Of a DNA stretch of 64,000 nt, positions 12,103 through 24,603 are shown piece by piece (the stretch's first letter is position 1; every line of letters begins with the position of its first letter). A program made the translations under genes and the position numbers. Source of the DNA: Persicaria tinctoria (Eukaryota > Streptophyta > Magnoliopsida > Caryophyllales > Polygonaceae); the NCBI GenBank assembly GCA_037127255.1, contig JBANSL010000013.1, positions 63,119,688 to 63,183,687 on the forward strand. Reading direction: 5' to 3'. The notes under the pieces are model-generated. The model saw nothing but the letters and a program-made list of their open reading frames with translations, was not told where the DNA came from and did no database searches.

Positions 12103-14669
12103 AGGAACCAAGGCGGAAGGATGACGAGTGGGCAGCCCCAACCATGGCGCCAAAGTCGGACACAGCAGCCCCAAGGGTGGTCTAACGGAGGCTACACCTC
12201 TCGGCCGAACCAAGCCCCAGGGAGAGGAGATGGTCGAACCAACCCTCCAGCTTCTGACAAGGGTAAGGCGTCTTTGGCTGGACGAGACTCGTCTGGGTAT
12301 CTACTGGCCCCAAAAGGAGTAATCCTAACCCCTCTACTACTAGATCTAGGGACATTGTGTGCTTTAAATGTCAAGGTAGAGGTCATGTTATGAAGGATTA
12401 TCCCAATAAGAAAACTCTCATGATTAATCACTTAGGCGAATATGTGTCTGACAATTCTTGTGATGACAATGAAGAGCATGCTAATGATAATGATCAAAAC
12501 CTTGCCCTGCTTACTTATGATGAAGATGATGATGGCATTGATTATGAACATGAAGAATCATTGATTGTTAGGAGAGTCTTAAGTGTTGTTCCTGCACCAT
12601 GTGATGGCAATCAACGTGAGAATATGTTTCATACTAGATGCTTAGTTAAGGGTAAGTTGGTTAATGTGATCATTGATGGGGGAAGTTGTTGTAACTTCGC
12701 TAGTCAGGAAATGATTGATAAATTACAACTTCCTACTATTCAGCATCCTAGGCCTTATAGATTGCATTGGATGAATGACTGTGGTAATTTGAAAGTGAAT
12801 AGGCAAGTTAAAGTGCATATCAAACTAGGACATTATGAAGATGATATGTTATGTGATATAGTACCTATGCAGGCCTGTCATATCTTATTAGGTCGTCCTT
12901 GGCAATTTGATCGTAAGGTCTTGCATGATGGTTTTACTAAAAGATATTCCTTTACTTTTCAGGGCAAGAATGTAGTTCTCAAGCCTATGACGCCAACCCA
13001 GGTGGCTGATGAGATTGAGAAACAGAAGGTAAGTAAAGGTGAGTTAGATAAGGAGGCTCAGTCGAGCCATGTGTCTACCCCTACTCGGCCTATAGAGGTA
13101 TTCTTGGCTTCCAATAGTACATTTTTAGACGAGTTTGCAGATGGGGAAACAACCCTCATGCTCCTATGCAAAGGGTTGAACATGTTGAGTGAGGAGCTTA
13201 GAGCTACCCTCCCTCCTCACATCCTATCTCTTATTGAAGAGTATAAGGATGTATTCCCCCAGGACATACCAGCAGGTCTACCCCCTGTTAGAGGAATTGA
13301 GCATCAAATTAATCTCATTCCAGGGGCTTCTTTGCCTAATAGGCCTGCTTACAAAATGAATCCCACTGAAACCCAAGAGGTTCAATCCCAAGTCCTGGAA
13401 TTGTTGGACAAGGGATACATTAGAGAAAGTTTGAGTCCATGTGTTGTGCATGTGTTGTTAGTCCCTAAAAAAGATGGTTCTTGGAGAATGTGTGTAGACT
13501 GTAGGGCCATTAACAACATAACTGTAAAATATCGTCATCCTATACCCCGCTTAGATGACATGTTAGATGAGTTGCATGGTTCTTCTATCTTCTCTAAAAT
13601 TGATTTAAAAAGCGGTTACCATCAGATTAGGATGAAGGAAGGTGGTGAATGGAAAACAGCCTTTAAAACGAAATTTGGACTCTATCAATGGTTGGTTATG
13701 CCGTTTGGCTTGACTAACGCACCTAGTACTTTCATGAGGTTAATGAATCATGTGCTTAGAAATTTCATAGGTAAATTTGTTGTTGTATATTTTGATGACA
13801 TTCTTATCTATAGTAAATCACCTAAGGAACATGAAGCACATTTAAGGGAAGTACTTTCTACACTTAGATTAGAACACTTGTATGTCAATCTTAAGAAATG
13901 TGAATTATGTAATAATCAAGTGTCTTTTTTGGGTTTTGTAGTGAGCTCCAATGGACTTCGTGTCGATGAGGTGAAGATCAAGGCTATACAGGAGTGGCCG
14001 ACGCCGACTACCATTGGCCATGTGCGCAGCTTCCAGGGATTGGCAAGCTTCTACATACGTTTTGTGCGCGACTTCAGCTCCATCGCAGCCCCTCTTACAG
14101 AGCTCACAAAGAAGCGGTGTGAGTTCAAGTGGGGTCCAACTCAGGAGGATGCGTTCCGACAGCTCAAGGAGAAGCTCACGCAAGCCCCATTGTTGGCTCT
14201 GCCTGACTTCACTCGGCCTTTCGAGGTTGAATATGATGCTAGCGGAGTTGGAATTGGAGGAGTCCTCATGCAAGAAGGTAAGCCTATAGCCTTCTTTTCT
14301 GAAAAGTTGAAAGGTGCATGTCTTAATTACTCTACGTATGACAAAGAACTATATGCATTGTTTAGAGTCCTTAAGACATGGTCCCATTACCTTTGGCCTA
14401 GAGAGTTTATACTTAGGACTGATCACGAATCTCTAAAACATTTTAAGAGCCAAGATAAACTTGATAGGAGGCATGGTAGATGGATGGAGTTTATTGAAAC
14501 ATTTCCTTATGTTATAAAGTATAAGAAAGGAAAAGACAATGTGGTTGCTGATGCTTTATCTAGAAGACATGTCCTTTTGACCACTTTGGATTATAGAGTC
14601 TTAGGCTTTGTATACATTAAGCAATTATATGAAAATGATGCTGATTTTGGGGATTTATTTAAGTTATGA
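12103..14669 (+). pseudogene. Ty3 element 1 Pol: zinc knuckle, protease, RT, RNase H
   Basis: After the gag stop the frame shifts by a 1-base deletion near 12300 compared with element 2, and is then open from 12357 to 14669. Domains in order: a CCHC zinc knuckle whose last Cys is Tyr ([14 protein letters not shown]); a protease with IIDGGS in place of the usual D-S/T-G; a reverse transcriptase with YFDDILIYS near residue 477 of the open frame; and an RNase H with DASGVGIGG. The normal role is reverse transcription of the element RNA in virus-like particles. A TGA at 14667-14669 ends the frame just before integrase. The missing zinc-knuckle Cys and the stop make this copy non-functional. Confidence 0.8.
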
Positions 14670-16060
14670 CGAGACAAGGGTCCTAGCAATGGCTTCTATA
14701 TCTTTGATGGATTCTTGTTTTGGAAAGATCAGGTGTGCATACCTAGGTGTTCTCTTCGGTTATTATTGGTGAATGAAGCCCATAGTGGACGTTTAATGGG
14801 TCATTTTGGGAGAGATAAGACCTACCATACACTTAAGTCACACTTCTTTTGGCCACATATGCTTAGGGATGTAGAACATTGCCTTAAGAGATGTATTGAC
14901 TTTTTAAAGGCCAAGTCTAAGCTTATGCCCCATGGTTTATTGTTGGGTTTCCCCTTGGGAAGATATTTTTATGGACTTTATTGTTGGGTTGCCTAGAACT
15001 AAGAAGGGGAGGGATTCTATCTTTATGGTGGTGGATAGATTTTCTAAGATGACTCACTATATAGCATGCCATAAGACTGACGATGCTACCAATGTCGCTA
15101 ATTTGCTCTTTAGAGAGGTAGTTTGGTTGCATGGAGTGCCTAAGACCATTGTGAGTGATAGGGATGTTAAGTTTCTTAGTCATTTTTTGGCATACTTTAT
15201 GAAGCAAATTGGGAACTAGGTTGTTATTCTCTACCTCTAGTCACCCCCAAACTGATGGCCAAACTGAGGTGACCAATAGAACCTTAACCAATATCCTTAG
15301 AGCCATATTAAGCAAGAATTTGAAGCTTTGGGAAGAAGTCTTACCTCATGTGGAGTTTGCTTACAACAGGACATTGCATTCCTCAACTAAAATCACTCCA
15401 TTTCAATGTGTATATGGTGTTAATCCACTAACCCCTTTTGATCTTACTCCATATCGTATAAGAGAGAATGAGTCTTTTGACACAGGTAAGCATGTTGAGT
15501 TCGTCAAGGAGCTCCATGAACGGACGCGTCAACAGCTTATGCGGAAGGCTGAGTACAACGCCAATAAGGCCAACAAGGGGCGCCGATTGGTGACGTTCCA
15601 GCCTGGGGATCTAGTGTGGGTGCACCTGCGGAATGAGAGGTTTCCCAATGTGAGGAATAGCAAGCTTGCACCACGAGGAGATGGACCTTTCAAGGTTCTA
15701 TAGAAGGTGGGTGACAATGCCTACAAGCTGGAGCTTCCTGGAATTTATGGCGTGAGTGCTACCTTCAACGTCACGGATCTCATTCCATATCTTTCCGTGG
15801 ACGAGGACTTGGATTTGTGGTCGAATCCTTTCCAAGAAGGGGAGGTTGATGTGGGACCATCTTCTACACCTCCGGACACGCCAATCATCTTAGGAGACGG
15901 ACCTATATATGACTCGAGCCCGAGCCAAGAAGCTGTGGAGAGACTCATTCATGTTTGTGAGTCACGCCTTATTCTCGAGCACGGTTCAACTCCCAGAGCC
16001 TACATTGAAGACCTACATGTGCATTGGGATCAAGATTGTCGAACCATCTTAGGCACATAG
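14670..16060 (+). pseudogene. Ty3 element 1 integrase, broken, with tail entering the LTR
   Basis: The integrase zinc-binding region (HSGRLMGHFG...CLKRCIDF) has lost its last Cys. The core follows in a second frame (14932-15219: [21 protein letters not shown]) and a third frame (15209-15703: [11 protein letters not shown], holding the catalytic Glu). Stops occur at 15219 and 15703, and a deletion near 14945 removes the PLPTPS-type linker seen in element 2. The C-terminal part ([27 protein letters not shown]) continues to 16060, beyond the LTR start at 15847, so the tail is LTR-encoded. No chromodomain is seen. Confidence 0.75.
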
Positions 16061-16798
16061 TAGGGCCGAAATATCTAAGTGTTAAGACTTGTTTTATTTC
16101 CTATTTTGGCAACTTTCCTACTTAAGCTATTTTAGGAAACTTTTATGGTTATTTTATTAATTCCTTTGAGTTAGTATTTTTATTACTTTTATTACTAATT
16201 TTTGGCCAAACCTCTTTCTAGGGTTTATATAGTCGGCCGACCTTCATTGTAGAACTTCACGTACAATTTTATTGAAATTTCTCTCTTTTGTGTGAAACAC
16301 AAGAGTGCAAGTCAATCGATTCGAAGCGTTGCTCATCGATTGCAAATTGGTTATAGATCTTGCTTGGTTTGCTTTGAGTTCATCAACCTCGCGAGAGCTT
16401 GGTGATCCTGGTAATCACAAGTCCCATTCTTGTGCCTCTAAGTTGTCCGCTTGGTTGTGTAAGGTTGTAGAGGCGGGATTTATAGTCATTGATATTTGGT
16501 TCCTACCCTCTTAGGAGGCCTGAGGTCTTTATCTCGTTCTATATTAGTTCGAATCACCCTATCTATCGGTCTTTCTTGTTGTTAATTTCGAGTCCTTTTA
16601 CTTTAGTTTAATCGAGTCTTGCTTCCTGCATTCTTAGTCGATTTTGAGTCGGGTTTGTTCCAAACCGAGTTGCTGCGTTTTATTCTTTTGGTCGAGATCG
16701 AGTATAAGTTTGGTGTTCTTGTGAGTCTTTGCTTCCGTTCTTGTTGAGTCTTGTTTGATTGTCGAAGATCGGGCCATCCTGCGGCTAACCCCGTATCA
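15847..16798 (+). repeat. 3' LTR of Ty3 element 1
   Basis: It starts TGATGTGGGACC right after a polypurine tract (AAGAAGGGGAGGT) and ends GTATCA at 16798, 952 bp in all. It aligns along its length with the LTRs of element 2 (951 and 944 bp), which fixes both edges. Its first 214 bases are coding in frame with integrase. Confidence 0.82.
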
Positions 16799-17826
16799 GC
16801 AGCGGCCGGTCGGATGGTGATGCCCATTGAATGAGTGCCATGTACGTACCTAATGATACGTTTCAGTGCCGCAAAGTGACCGTCTCTGGGGTCGTGCATA
16901 AACAAGCAAATCTATTGCACTGCATAAGAAATGTCTGGACGAGTGAACGTCAGATACTGTAGAGCACTTGCAAGACTGCGATAGAGTGTCGGATCGGCTA
17001 TAGGCTTCCTAGCATGAGCACTGAGATTAGAGCCAAGGTCCACGAGTGTCGTGGCTGGGTTGCAGGATGTCATACCAGCGCGATCAACAATATCGCGAGC
17101 ATACTTATCCTGTGAGAGAAAGAGGCCCGACGACGTCCGTGTGGCCGAAACACCCAAAAAATATGACAAAGGGCCGAGATTAGTGAGGGCAAACTCCTTA
17201 CCAAGAAGTGTAATGATGTACAACCGGAGAGATTCGGAAGAGACTGTCAATATGATGTCGTCAACATACACAAGGAGGTAAGCTGTCATGGCACCTTGGC
17301 GGAAAATGAATAACGATGAATTAGAACGACTGCTCCGAAATCCAATCTGAACCAAGTATGATGCCAATCGCTTATACCACGCACGGGGAGCCTTCTTTAA
17401 ACCATACAACGACTTCTAGAGAAGGCAGACATGGTATGGATGAGAGGAGTCGACAAACCCAGGTGGCTGAAACATATAGACTGTCTCATGAAGCTTTCCG
17501 TGTAAGAAAGCATTCTTGACGTCGAACTGATGGATAGACCATGATCGAGACACAACGAGATGAAGGACAGTGCGAATTGTGGCCGACTTGACCACCGGAC
17601 TGAAAGTATCTCCGCAATCAATGCCGACTTCCTGAGAGCGACCATTGGCGACAAGGCGTGCTTTGTATCGCTCGAGAGTGCCGTCAGACCGGAACTTGTG
17701 ATGGAAGAGCCACATACACCAAACGACATTCACATGAGAAGGTCGAGGAACCAACACCCACGTTCCATTACCAATAAGAGCTTCGTATTCGGCGGTCATG
17801 GCCGCACACCAATTTGGATCAAGCAT
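16799..17826 (-). pseudogene. Copia reverse transcriptase and partial RNase H
   Basis: Three consecutive minus-strand segments (17826-17416, 17409-16912, 16905-16799) are separated by stop codons. Motifs: [19 protein letters not shown], the linker SLYGLKKAPRAWYKR, and the catalytic YVDDIILTV. After PDISYAVQ and a stop, HFAALKRIIRYVHGT is the usual RT-RNase H junction. The sequence ends abruptly at 16799 against the Ty3 LTR, so RNase H is missing. Confidence 0.8.
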
Positions 17827-19817
17827 GGCTGTTTTGTAGGAGGTGAAACACCTTCATCCTGATCCTGATCTAGGAGAGGTGAAACACCTTCATCCTGATC
17901 TAGGAACTCGTAGGCCGTGGATGGGGGTGTCTGTCGCTGAGCGAAGGGGAAGACAGATTCGTCAAACGTGACATGACAAGACACTAGGAACTTGTGAGAC
18001 GCGAGATCGAGGCAGGTGTAACCTCGATGGTCGTCAAGATAACCTAGAAAGACACACGGAGTGGAGCAAGGTTGCTGCTTGTGAGAAGCTTGAGCAGAGA
18101 GGTTGGGATAACACATGCAGCCGAACACCCGAAGGTGATCGAAGCGAGGCGTAGACAAGTAAAGGAGTTGTGTAGGGGAGTGTTGTCCCAGATTGGGAGA
18201 AGGGAGGATATTGAGAAGGTAGGATGTGACTTTGAGGGCAAATGGCCAGAACCATGTGGGCACATACGCATGGAATAGCAAGGTGTGAACCATGTCGTTG
18301 ATAGTACGAATGGTGCGTTCGGCCTTTCCATTTTGAGGTGATGTGTAAGGGCATGAGAATCGAAACATTATCCCATGATTCTTAAAGAAAGCATGGAACT
18401 CGTTATTGTCAAACTCCTTGCCATTGTCGCATTGAAAAGCTTGGATAGCACAATTGAATTGTGTCTGAACAAATTTGTGGAACTTGGCAAACTGTGTATA
18501 CACTTGAGATTTGTATTTGAGAGGAAACACCCAAAGGAAATTAGAATAATCATCAATGAATAAAAGATAGTATTTATGACCAGCAGAACTAACAACAGGC
18601 GAAGTCCACACATCAATATGAATTAATTGAAAAGGCGAACGAGTAACTGTCCTAGACAACGAAAAAGGCAGCCGTGTATGTTTCCTCAATTGACATGACC
18701 GACAAAAGGAAGAATCATACGCTTTATTACATTGAGGTAGAGAATGACTTCTAAGTAAATTAAAAACAGGAGCTCCCGGATGACCGCATCGAGCATGCCA
18801 CACAGGAGACGACACAACAGACAGCGACACAGAGCTAGAGGGGTTGGTGAAGGGGTAGAGCTCGCCATAACTAGTGCATCTCAGCCGATGAGTTCCCGTT
18901 CGATGATCCTTCAAAGAAAAACCGGATGGGTCAAACTCAACCGAAACATTATTATCATAGTGGTAAATTGGGGAACGGAAATAAGGTTTTTGATGGATTT
19001 GGGTGCAACCAGAACATGACGGAGGGTAAGAGGGTGGGTTGATGTGGGAAGGTGGGCATTGCCATGGCCTAAAGTTGGTATGCGGCATCCATTCATTTCC
19101 GACAATGATAGAAGTAGAAGGACTCTTAGAGGTAAGGGAAGAAAGCATACCTTGGTTGTTTGTCATGTGGGTAGATGCTCCGGTGTCCATGTACCACGAG
19201 TTGTCTCGCAGATAGAGGGTCATGGTGTTGAACTGCCGAGGTAAGTCGGTGAAGGGGACGAACCCGCCATATGGGTCCATGAAGGCGGCGTTGGCATGGG
19301 AAGCGGAGGCGCGAGGAGCTGCGTCGAGGATGCCTTGCGACTGCACCGTGGGGAAGGGGCAGGGACCCGGATTCCATCCGGAGAACTGCCAGGGGTTGGG
19401 CTGCTGCTGTTGTCCGAAGCCGAGCACTTGCATCCAACCAAACGGTGTGCGTTGCAGATGAACAGTGCCGAAGCAGCGTCCTCGACCGCGGCCACGACCT
19501 CGCCCACGTCCTCGACCCCGGCCGCTCGAGTTCTGTCGACCAGAGGTTTTGGACTGGGCGGGAGGCTGCGTCGGTTTGTCTGCAGGAGGTTCTAGTGGGG
19601 AGGTGGTCGCGGCTAGGGCCTTGGCCTCGGCAGCAAGTGCATCTCGCTTCAAGCGACGAGTCTCTTCCAGACGGATCATAGATCGAGTTTTGTCAAACGC
19701 AAACAGTGGTGTAGTTTGTTGAATGAAACTGGCAACAGTATCATATTCCGGTGTCAAACCCGCAATCATCTGAATAACCATCTGTCGCTCAGAGAGAGGC
19801 AAGTCAACATTCTTCAA
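17796..19817 (-). pseudogene. Copia Gag C-terminus, protease and integrase
   Basis: A 673-codon minus-strand frame. It begins with the rest of Gag (LTPEYDTVASFIQQ) and a GRGRGRGRG-rich stretch instead of an obvious zinc knuckle. Next comes the protease motif WYMDTGASTHMT. The integrase has an HHCC-type zinc region (HARCGHP...CRSCQLRK) and a DDE core (HIDVWTSPV, FQCDNGKEF, SPQNGKAERTIR). The C-terminal part carries the copia hallmark FGCMCYPN and a duplicated DQDEGVSP segment (about 17845-17900). The normal role is polyprotein processing and integration of the element cDNA. Intact by itself, but cut off from RT by a frame change near 17800. Confidence 0.8.
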
Positions 19818-20327
19818 TTAATCAGCAAGATCCTTGAGATGCTGGCAGTAGTCGGAGACATTGGTGAATGACTCCAACCGACACCGAGAGAATTCATTTT
19901 GGAGATACACCGCTCGAGACTCCTTGTTGTCGTGGAAGATGTTCTTCAACCGATTCCAAGCCATCATAGCGGTGGCATTCGGTTCAAGAATTGTGAGCAG
20001 AAGATCCGAAGAGATAGTTGCATAAATCCATTGGAGGATGATGGCATCTAGTTGATCCCACAGCACATCATCAACATCAGCAGGGCGAGGGACATCGGCA
20101 TCGATGTGGTGAAGAACTCGATGCGCCTTGGCAGCAACTCGGAATAGGGTAACCCAAGAATTGTACTTGGTGTCGGAGATGTCTAGAGTAATTGGGATGA
20201 GGTTCTTGACGTTGGAGATGGCAAGAGCGGAGTGGAAGGGGGGTCGGGACGTCCCAGAAGAACCGGCGCCGCCATCGGAGTTGATGGTTTTGCCGCGTCT
20301 GGGTTCATCGTCATCAGACAGGGACAT
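19818..20327 (-). pseudogene. Copia Gag, N-terminal part
   Basis: A 169-codon minus-strand frame starting MSLSDDDEPRRG about 115 bases after the primer site. It contains the copia Gag (UBN2-type) pattern, with YNSWVTLFR and later AWNRLKNIFHDNKESRA. It ends at a TAA, after which the same protein continues in the next minus-strand frame (19817 downward), so a single stop splits Gag. Confidence 0.75.
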
Positions 20328-20442
20328 GATGCGAGAGATGGGACGAGCCGACGGGGACGACGGCTAGGGATCGGTGAAGGGCCGGTGGGGGAGGAGCGCG
20401 CAGGGAGGGTGCGACGGCGAGGAGAAGGAGGGTTAGGGTTTA

Positions 20443-20599
20443 GGCTCGTGATACCATGTTAGAGCTCATAGATTTGGGTAAATTCCTCCTTGGGGTTTGC
20501 CTTCTCATTCATTGACTTATATAGTGTTACATATCTTACATGATAAGTTAGGTCAATAATAATATAAATATATACATACTAATACTTCATACTCCATCA
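20443..20599 (-). repeat. Copia 5' LTR (143 bp) and primer-binding site
   Basis: On the minus strand the LTR begins TGATGGAGTATGAAG (20599) and ends GAGCTCTAACA (20457), with TG...CA borders. It is followed at once by TGGTATCACGAGCC (20456-20443), close to the initiator-tRNA-Met primer site TGGTATCAGAGC. No second LTR is present, so the left border rests on the TG and on where similarity to an LTR seems to stop. Confidence 0.65.
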
Positions 20600-21244
20600 A
20601 GGTGAATTAAGTGCTTCATGGTCATATTAAGAGGAAGAGATGCCTACGACAAGGTGATCGTCAAAAAAAGTCTTCCTTTTTGTTACTTTCTAGAGTTTCC
20701 TTACTTCAATAGCTAGTGCTATTTTTGTTTGTTTTTTTATGACTAATGAGAAAGAGGTAAGTGTGGTCCGCTTTCTTCCCTTTTGTTTGTGATTGTCATG
20801 GAGATGCTTAATCGATTGGTGAGGATGGCTACCCTTCGAGGTGACTTTCGGTTCCATAAACAATGCGAAGGTACGAAATGGAATTGAATGACTTTTATCA
20901 ATTTATCTTGCAACATAAATTTAGGATACGATTCCAACCAAAAAAATAAATTTAGGGTACGATATGGAATTGAAAAGTTTATTTTCCATTCCATGAAATT
21001 GGTTAGAGTTTTGTGGGTACCATTTGAATTTTTCTAATAATTTTTCATCAATAAAAAAGCAAAAAGGGTCCCATATACTGATATGTGCCTCCAGCCTCCT
21101 CCTACCCTCTTTTTCGCCTCCCTCAATGCCCCAATTTTTAACCCGTTCCCACACCGGCATAAGCTAACATCTCAATCTTCATAGCCATCTACAGTGCACA
21201 CGGACAAATCTGCTTCCGTGAAGTCACCAATCGAAGGAGCAAAG
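20600..21244 (+). promoter_or_regulatory. Upstream region of the ubiquitin E2 gene
   Basis: 645 bases between the copia LTR and the E2 start codon. No protein is recognised. A repeated word AATTTAGG(A/G)TACGAT occurs at about 20920 and 20950. The last ~70 bases before the ATG are a plausible 5' leader. No clear TATA box could be fixed by eye. The copia LTR lies about 0.65 kb from the start codon. Confidence 0.35.
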
Positions 21245-24200
21245 ATGTCGTCGCCAAGCAAGCGCCGAGAGATGGATTTGATGAAACTGTAAACCTTCTA
21301 ACTATCCTTTGGTTTTTTTTTTTTTTTTTTTCTGGAGATCTTTGGATTTTCTGGTGAGCAATCTTGATGTTTTTTTTTTATATATATAAAGAAATTATTT
21401 TTTGAATCTATCTCCTCTAGGATGATGAGTGATTACAAGGTGGAGATGATCAATGATGGAATGCAAGAGTTCTATGTGGAATTCAATGGCCCAAATGATA
21501 GTAAGTTCTCCACTATTGTTTCCAAATTTTTTTCGTCTAGGGGGTTTTGAGCTTAAGTTAAAAGGGTTGATCTTGTTGCTTACAGTTTTTTTCTAGGTAT
21601 TTGCTATTTTTGGGTTTACTTCTGGATTTAGCAATTTTTATGAAATTATATTTGTATGGATGCTGCTTCTCTTGGGATGGTTTGTCGTTTTTGTAGCGTC
21701 TGTCTTACAGTTTGTGATTAGTTTCACATAGCCATAGTTCCTGGAAATCCATCCTTTTTTGAATGGCTGTTATTTAAGTGTGATTTGTGGTTAGTTTTAG
21801 GTTTTACTATCAAAATCCAGGTTTGTAGACACTCAAAAACTCCAGTCTTGTTTTGTCATGGAATCTAAAGTATGATTTGGTGTTTTTATTTTCTTGTTGA
21901 AGTTGTGTGACTGTTTGCAGCTTCATACTTAAATTGAAAGGTTTCGTGCCAGGTCCTTACCATGGAGGTGTATGGAGGGTAAGGGTTGAGCTCCCAGATG
22001 CTTATCCCTATAAATCTCCATCAATAGGATTTGTCAATAAGATTTACCATCCCAATGTGGACGAAATGTGAGTTACTTGATGTTCTTAATGCATCTTTTT
22101 CCGGTGAATTTGTAAAAAAATCAGCTTGTTTAATAGGATTTTCATAAATTTCTATTTTGAAAGTTGAATATTATTTTCAGGTCAGGGTCTGTTTGTCTGG
22201 ACGTTATTAATCAGACTTGGAGTCCAATGTTTGGTAATGCTAAGCTTCTAGTGAACGAGATCTTGTGATTCTCTCATAAATCTTACATGGGTGGTTTTTG
22301 TGCTTGATAGATCTTGTAAATGTCTTCGAGGTCTTCCTGCCACAGCTTCTTTTGTATCCCAATCCGTCGGACCCACTGAATGGAGAGGCTGCAGCTCTAA
22401 TGATGCGTGATAAAGCTACATATGAAATAAGAGTTAAAGGTACTTACTTCGCGCTTATGCTTCAGTTTGTACTGCATCTTGTAATTCCTGTTTGCAAATG
22501 CCTCATCTTTGATTTCATTCCTATGAGCTTACTATATGTACCTATAACATTAATAATTGCATGGTGATTTTAAAAAAAAATCAATAAGAAGGGAAGAGAA
22601 AGGGATTTAGCTAACTACTCTAGTGGAAATGAATGAGTTCGAGTTCTGAACATCCTTTCCAAGCACTTTATTGTACAGTGAGCTTAAGCTAAGTTGAAAG
22701 CTTGTCATTTGTCAATAAATTTCATCTTATTGGAAAGCTACTTCCATGATATTTTAACCACTGGAAATTGAAAGAGAATCTGTTGCTTCATTGTTGTTTT
22801 GATTTTTAAGAAAAAGATCTAGGTCTTTCACAGATACAATGAAATGTCTTTAGAACCTAATCACGTATTGCATCTGGGTTTCCTTTTGTCTTCTGGTGGA
22901 AGGCCTGATAAGGATTTTGACCAATGAGTTTTATGCCTCCTTTGGACATCATGGAAATAATATGATCCCTTGGGATTCTAAATAGCTGGACTAGTATCTT
23001 TCCTCTTCATTAAAACAGTGGGCTTAGGGTTAGTATGGAGTTATGTTAAATGATGTTATCTCATAATTTTGTGCATATTGTTTGTTATCTGTGGATCTAC
23101 ATAGTGGATACATAATATGAACTTTAGTGTTCTTTTCACTTTGAATATATTTTTCGGGCCAAAATGTGAAGAAGTTTGGCGGGCTTTTAGATCAGATGAC
23201 TAGTAGTTATAAGAGAAAACATAAATATGAATCATAAAAGACTATGAAGTTCTCAATTGCTGCATGAGACATAAATTAATTTATCTGCTTTGAAAAATCA
23301 AGTGGCTCATCGTGTGTTTCAAGGATAAACCCCATATGATTATGCTAGGATGTGGAGAAGGGTAAGGTTTGGAATTAGAAACATTAGTGTGTGTTTTGGG
23401 TTCATTTGTTTGAAAATTATGAGTAAATAATATAAAATCAGGAGTTCATTTTTCCGGGTGCCCGAAAAGTGTGAATGAAAATTTTGGAAAATTATACTTA
23501 GGGTTGTTGTGGTTTAGGGAAATTCCAGTGCTTCATGTAATTTTCACTTACATACATTACGTCTTGGAAAAGTTCCACCTAGTGGCTAGTGCTAGTGGTA
23601 CCAAGAGGTTTGGATTCCACCTAGGTAGCATTAGGGTCTAAACAACCTATCCTGCATAGGTATTTTGTTATTTTAGTCATATAGTAAGGTAGAACTACAC
23701 AGACCATCCGCAATGCAGGGAAAGTTTGTTTATAAAGAATCACCAACAACTTTGTAAATGTTTATAGTTTGTTTAAATAATGATGATGTATCACGTCTTT
23801 TTTTTTCAAAGTTAAATCTTTTCAGAAAATGAAATAACCAAAATATTAAAAAATAGTGTATTATTTAATGTTTAAAACAATTTTTAAATACTAAGAAAGG
23901 TTATGGGTGATTTTTTGGAAAATAAAAACTAATTTAAGGTGGTTTGTGGATATTTTCTTTTTTATCAGTAGTTTTTCATTTTTTTATATATAAAAAAGAA
24001 CCTCGCGGTGCATAGGTGGAATTACATAAACCATGATACCCCTGAGTTGAATTTCCTCAAACCTCGATGCCCTTAGATGGATTTTTTTTCCTGGTAATTT
24101 CATGCAGATAGTGGCTTTGTCCATAACTCATACATAACAATGTCCTTGTTTATAATAGGGTGTGAATCACTCTGAAATACACCACATGTTAAGAATGTAC

Positions 24201-24603
24201 CTTTATTTATTTTGGTAGCCAAGAATATACCTTTATAGACCTGTACATAATGTTTTAGAAGATGACTGTGTCAGTGAAATGCTTTGACTAGCCACCTATA
24301 GGTCTCAGTTTAGGCATGAACGTTACCAAATTTACTGCAGTATGCTTCTAAGCTAGAGCTGTAGCGAGGAATTTGCGGCAATCCATGATTAGGAATCCTC
24401 TTTGTGTCTTCTGATTATAAGAACGAGTGACAAGATACTTACCCAGATTAACTGCTTGTTGTTTCACAGAATACTGCGAGAAGTATGCGAAGCCTGAGCA
24501 CGTGGGTGCGGCACCTGAAGAGAAGAGCAGCAGCGACGAGGAACTCAGTGAGGACGAGTATGTCTCTAGTGATGAAGAAATGGCTGGCAAAGCAGACCCT
24601 TGA
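21245..24603 (+). CDS. UBC5: Ubiquitin-conjugating enzyme E2, UBC4/5/6 class
   Basis: Six exons: 21245-21288, 21421-21500, 21953-22067, 22181-22233, 22311-22439 and 24470-24603. All introns are GT-AG and the 555 coding bases give 184 residues. The protein starts [11 protein letters not shown], the start of the Arabidopsis UBC4/UBC5/UBC6 group. It holds the UBC fold with the HPN motif (74-76), the catalytic Cys85 in [12 protein letters not shown], and [16 protein letters not shown]. It ends in an acidic Ser/Glu/Asp tail finishing GKADP. It accepts ubiquitin from E1 as a thioester and passes it on with an E3, in cytosol and nucleus. The last intron is about 2.0 kb, much longer than the others, with no clear transposon. 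No frame damage is seen. The class is certain; which of UBC4, 5 or 6 is not. Confidence 0.93.

Larger units (their letters stand above)
9784..16798 (+). mobile_element. Ty3/gypsy element 1 (5'-truncated, inactive)
   Basis: This element is in the same family as the one at 56086-63835, judged by shared leader, Gag, Pol and LTR sequence. Homology to element 2 begins at TTGGTTTCCGACATCAAG (9784). The 5' LTR and primer-binding site are absent. It runs through a leader, gag, pol and a polypurine tract (about 15833-15846) to a complete 3' LTR (15847-16798). The 3' LTR abuts a truncated copia element directly at 16799. Stops, a 1-bp deletion and other frameshifts inactivate gag-pol. The clade looks chromovirus-like, possibly CRM, because no chromodomain is seen and the protein tail extends into the LTR; this is inference. 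Confidence 0.85.
16799..20599 (-). mobile_element. Ty1/copia element, 3'-truncated, minus strand
   Basis: On the minus strand the order is a 143-bp 5' LTR (20599-20457), primer-binding site, gag, protease, integrase, reverse transcriptase and part of RNase H. This is the copia gene order, with integrase before RT. Sequence stops at 16799, where the 3' LTR of Ty3 element 1 ends. The end of RNase H, the polypurine tract and the 3' LTR of the copia element are missing. Element 1 probably inserted into this copia element, and a later deletion removed the distal copia end together with the 5' LTR of element 1. Confidence 0.85.

Noticed and set aside
16305..16514. Small open frame within the element 1 LTR
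   Set aside because: The region is the untranslated R/U5 part of the LTR, and the same frame is not preserved in an informative way in element 2.
22298..22567. 89-codon open frame as a separate gene
   Set aside because: It is exon 5 of the ubiquitin E2 gene read through into its intron.
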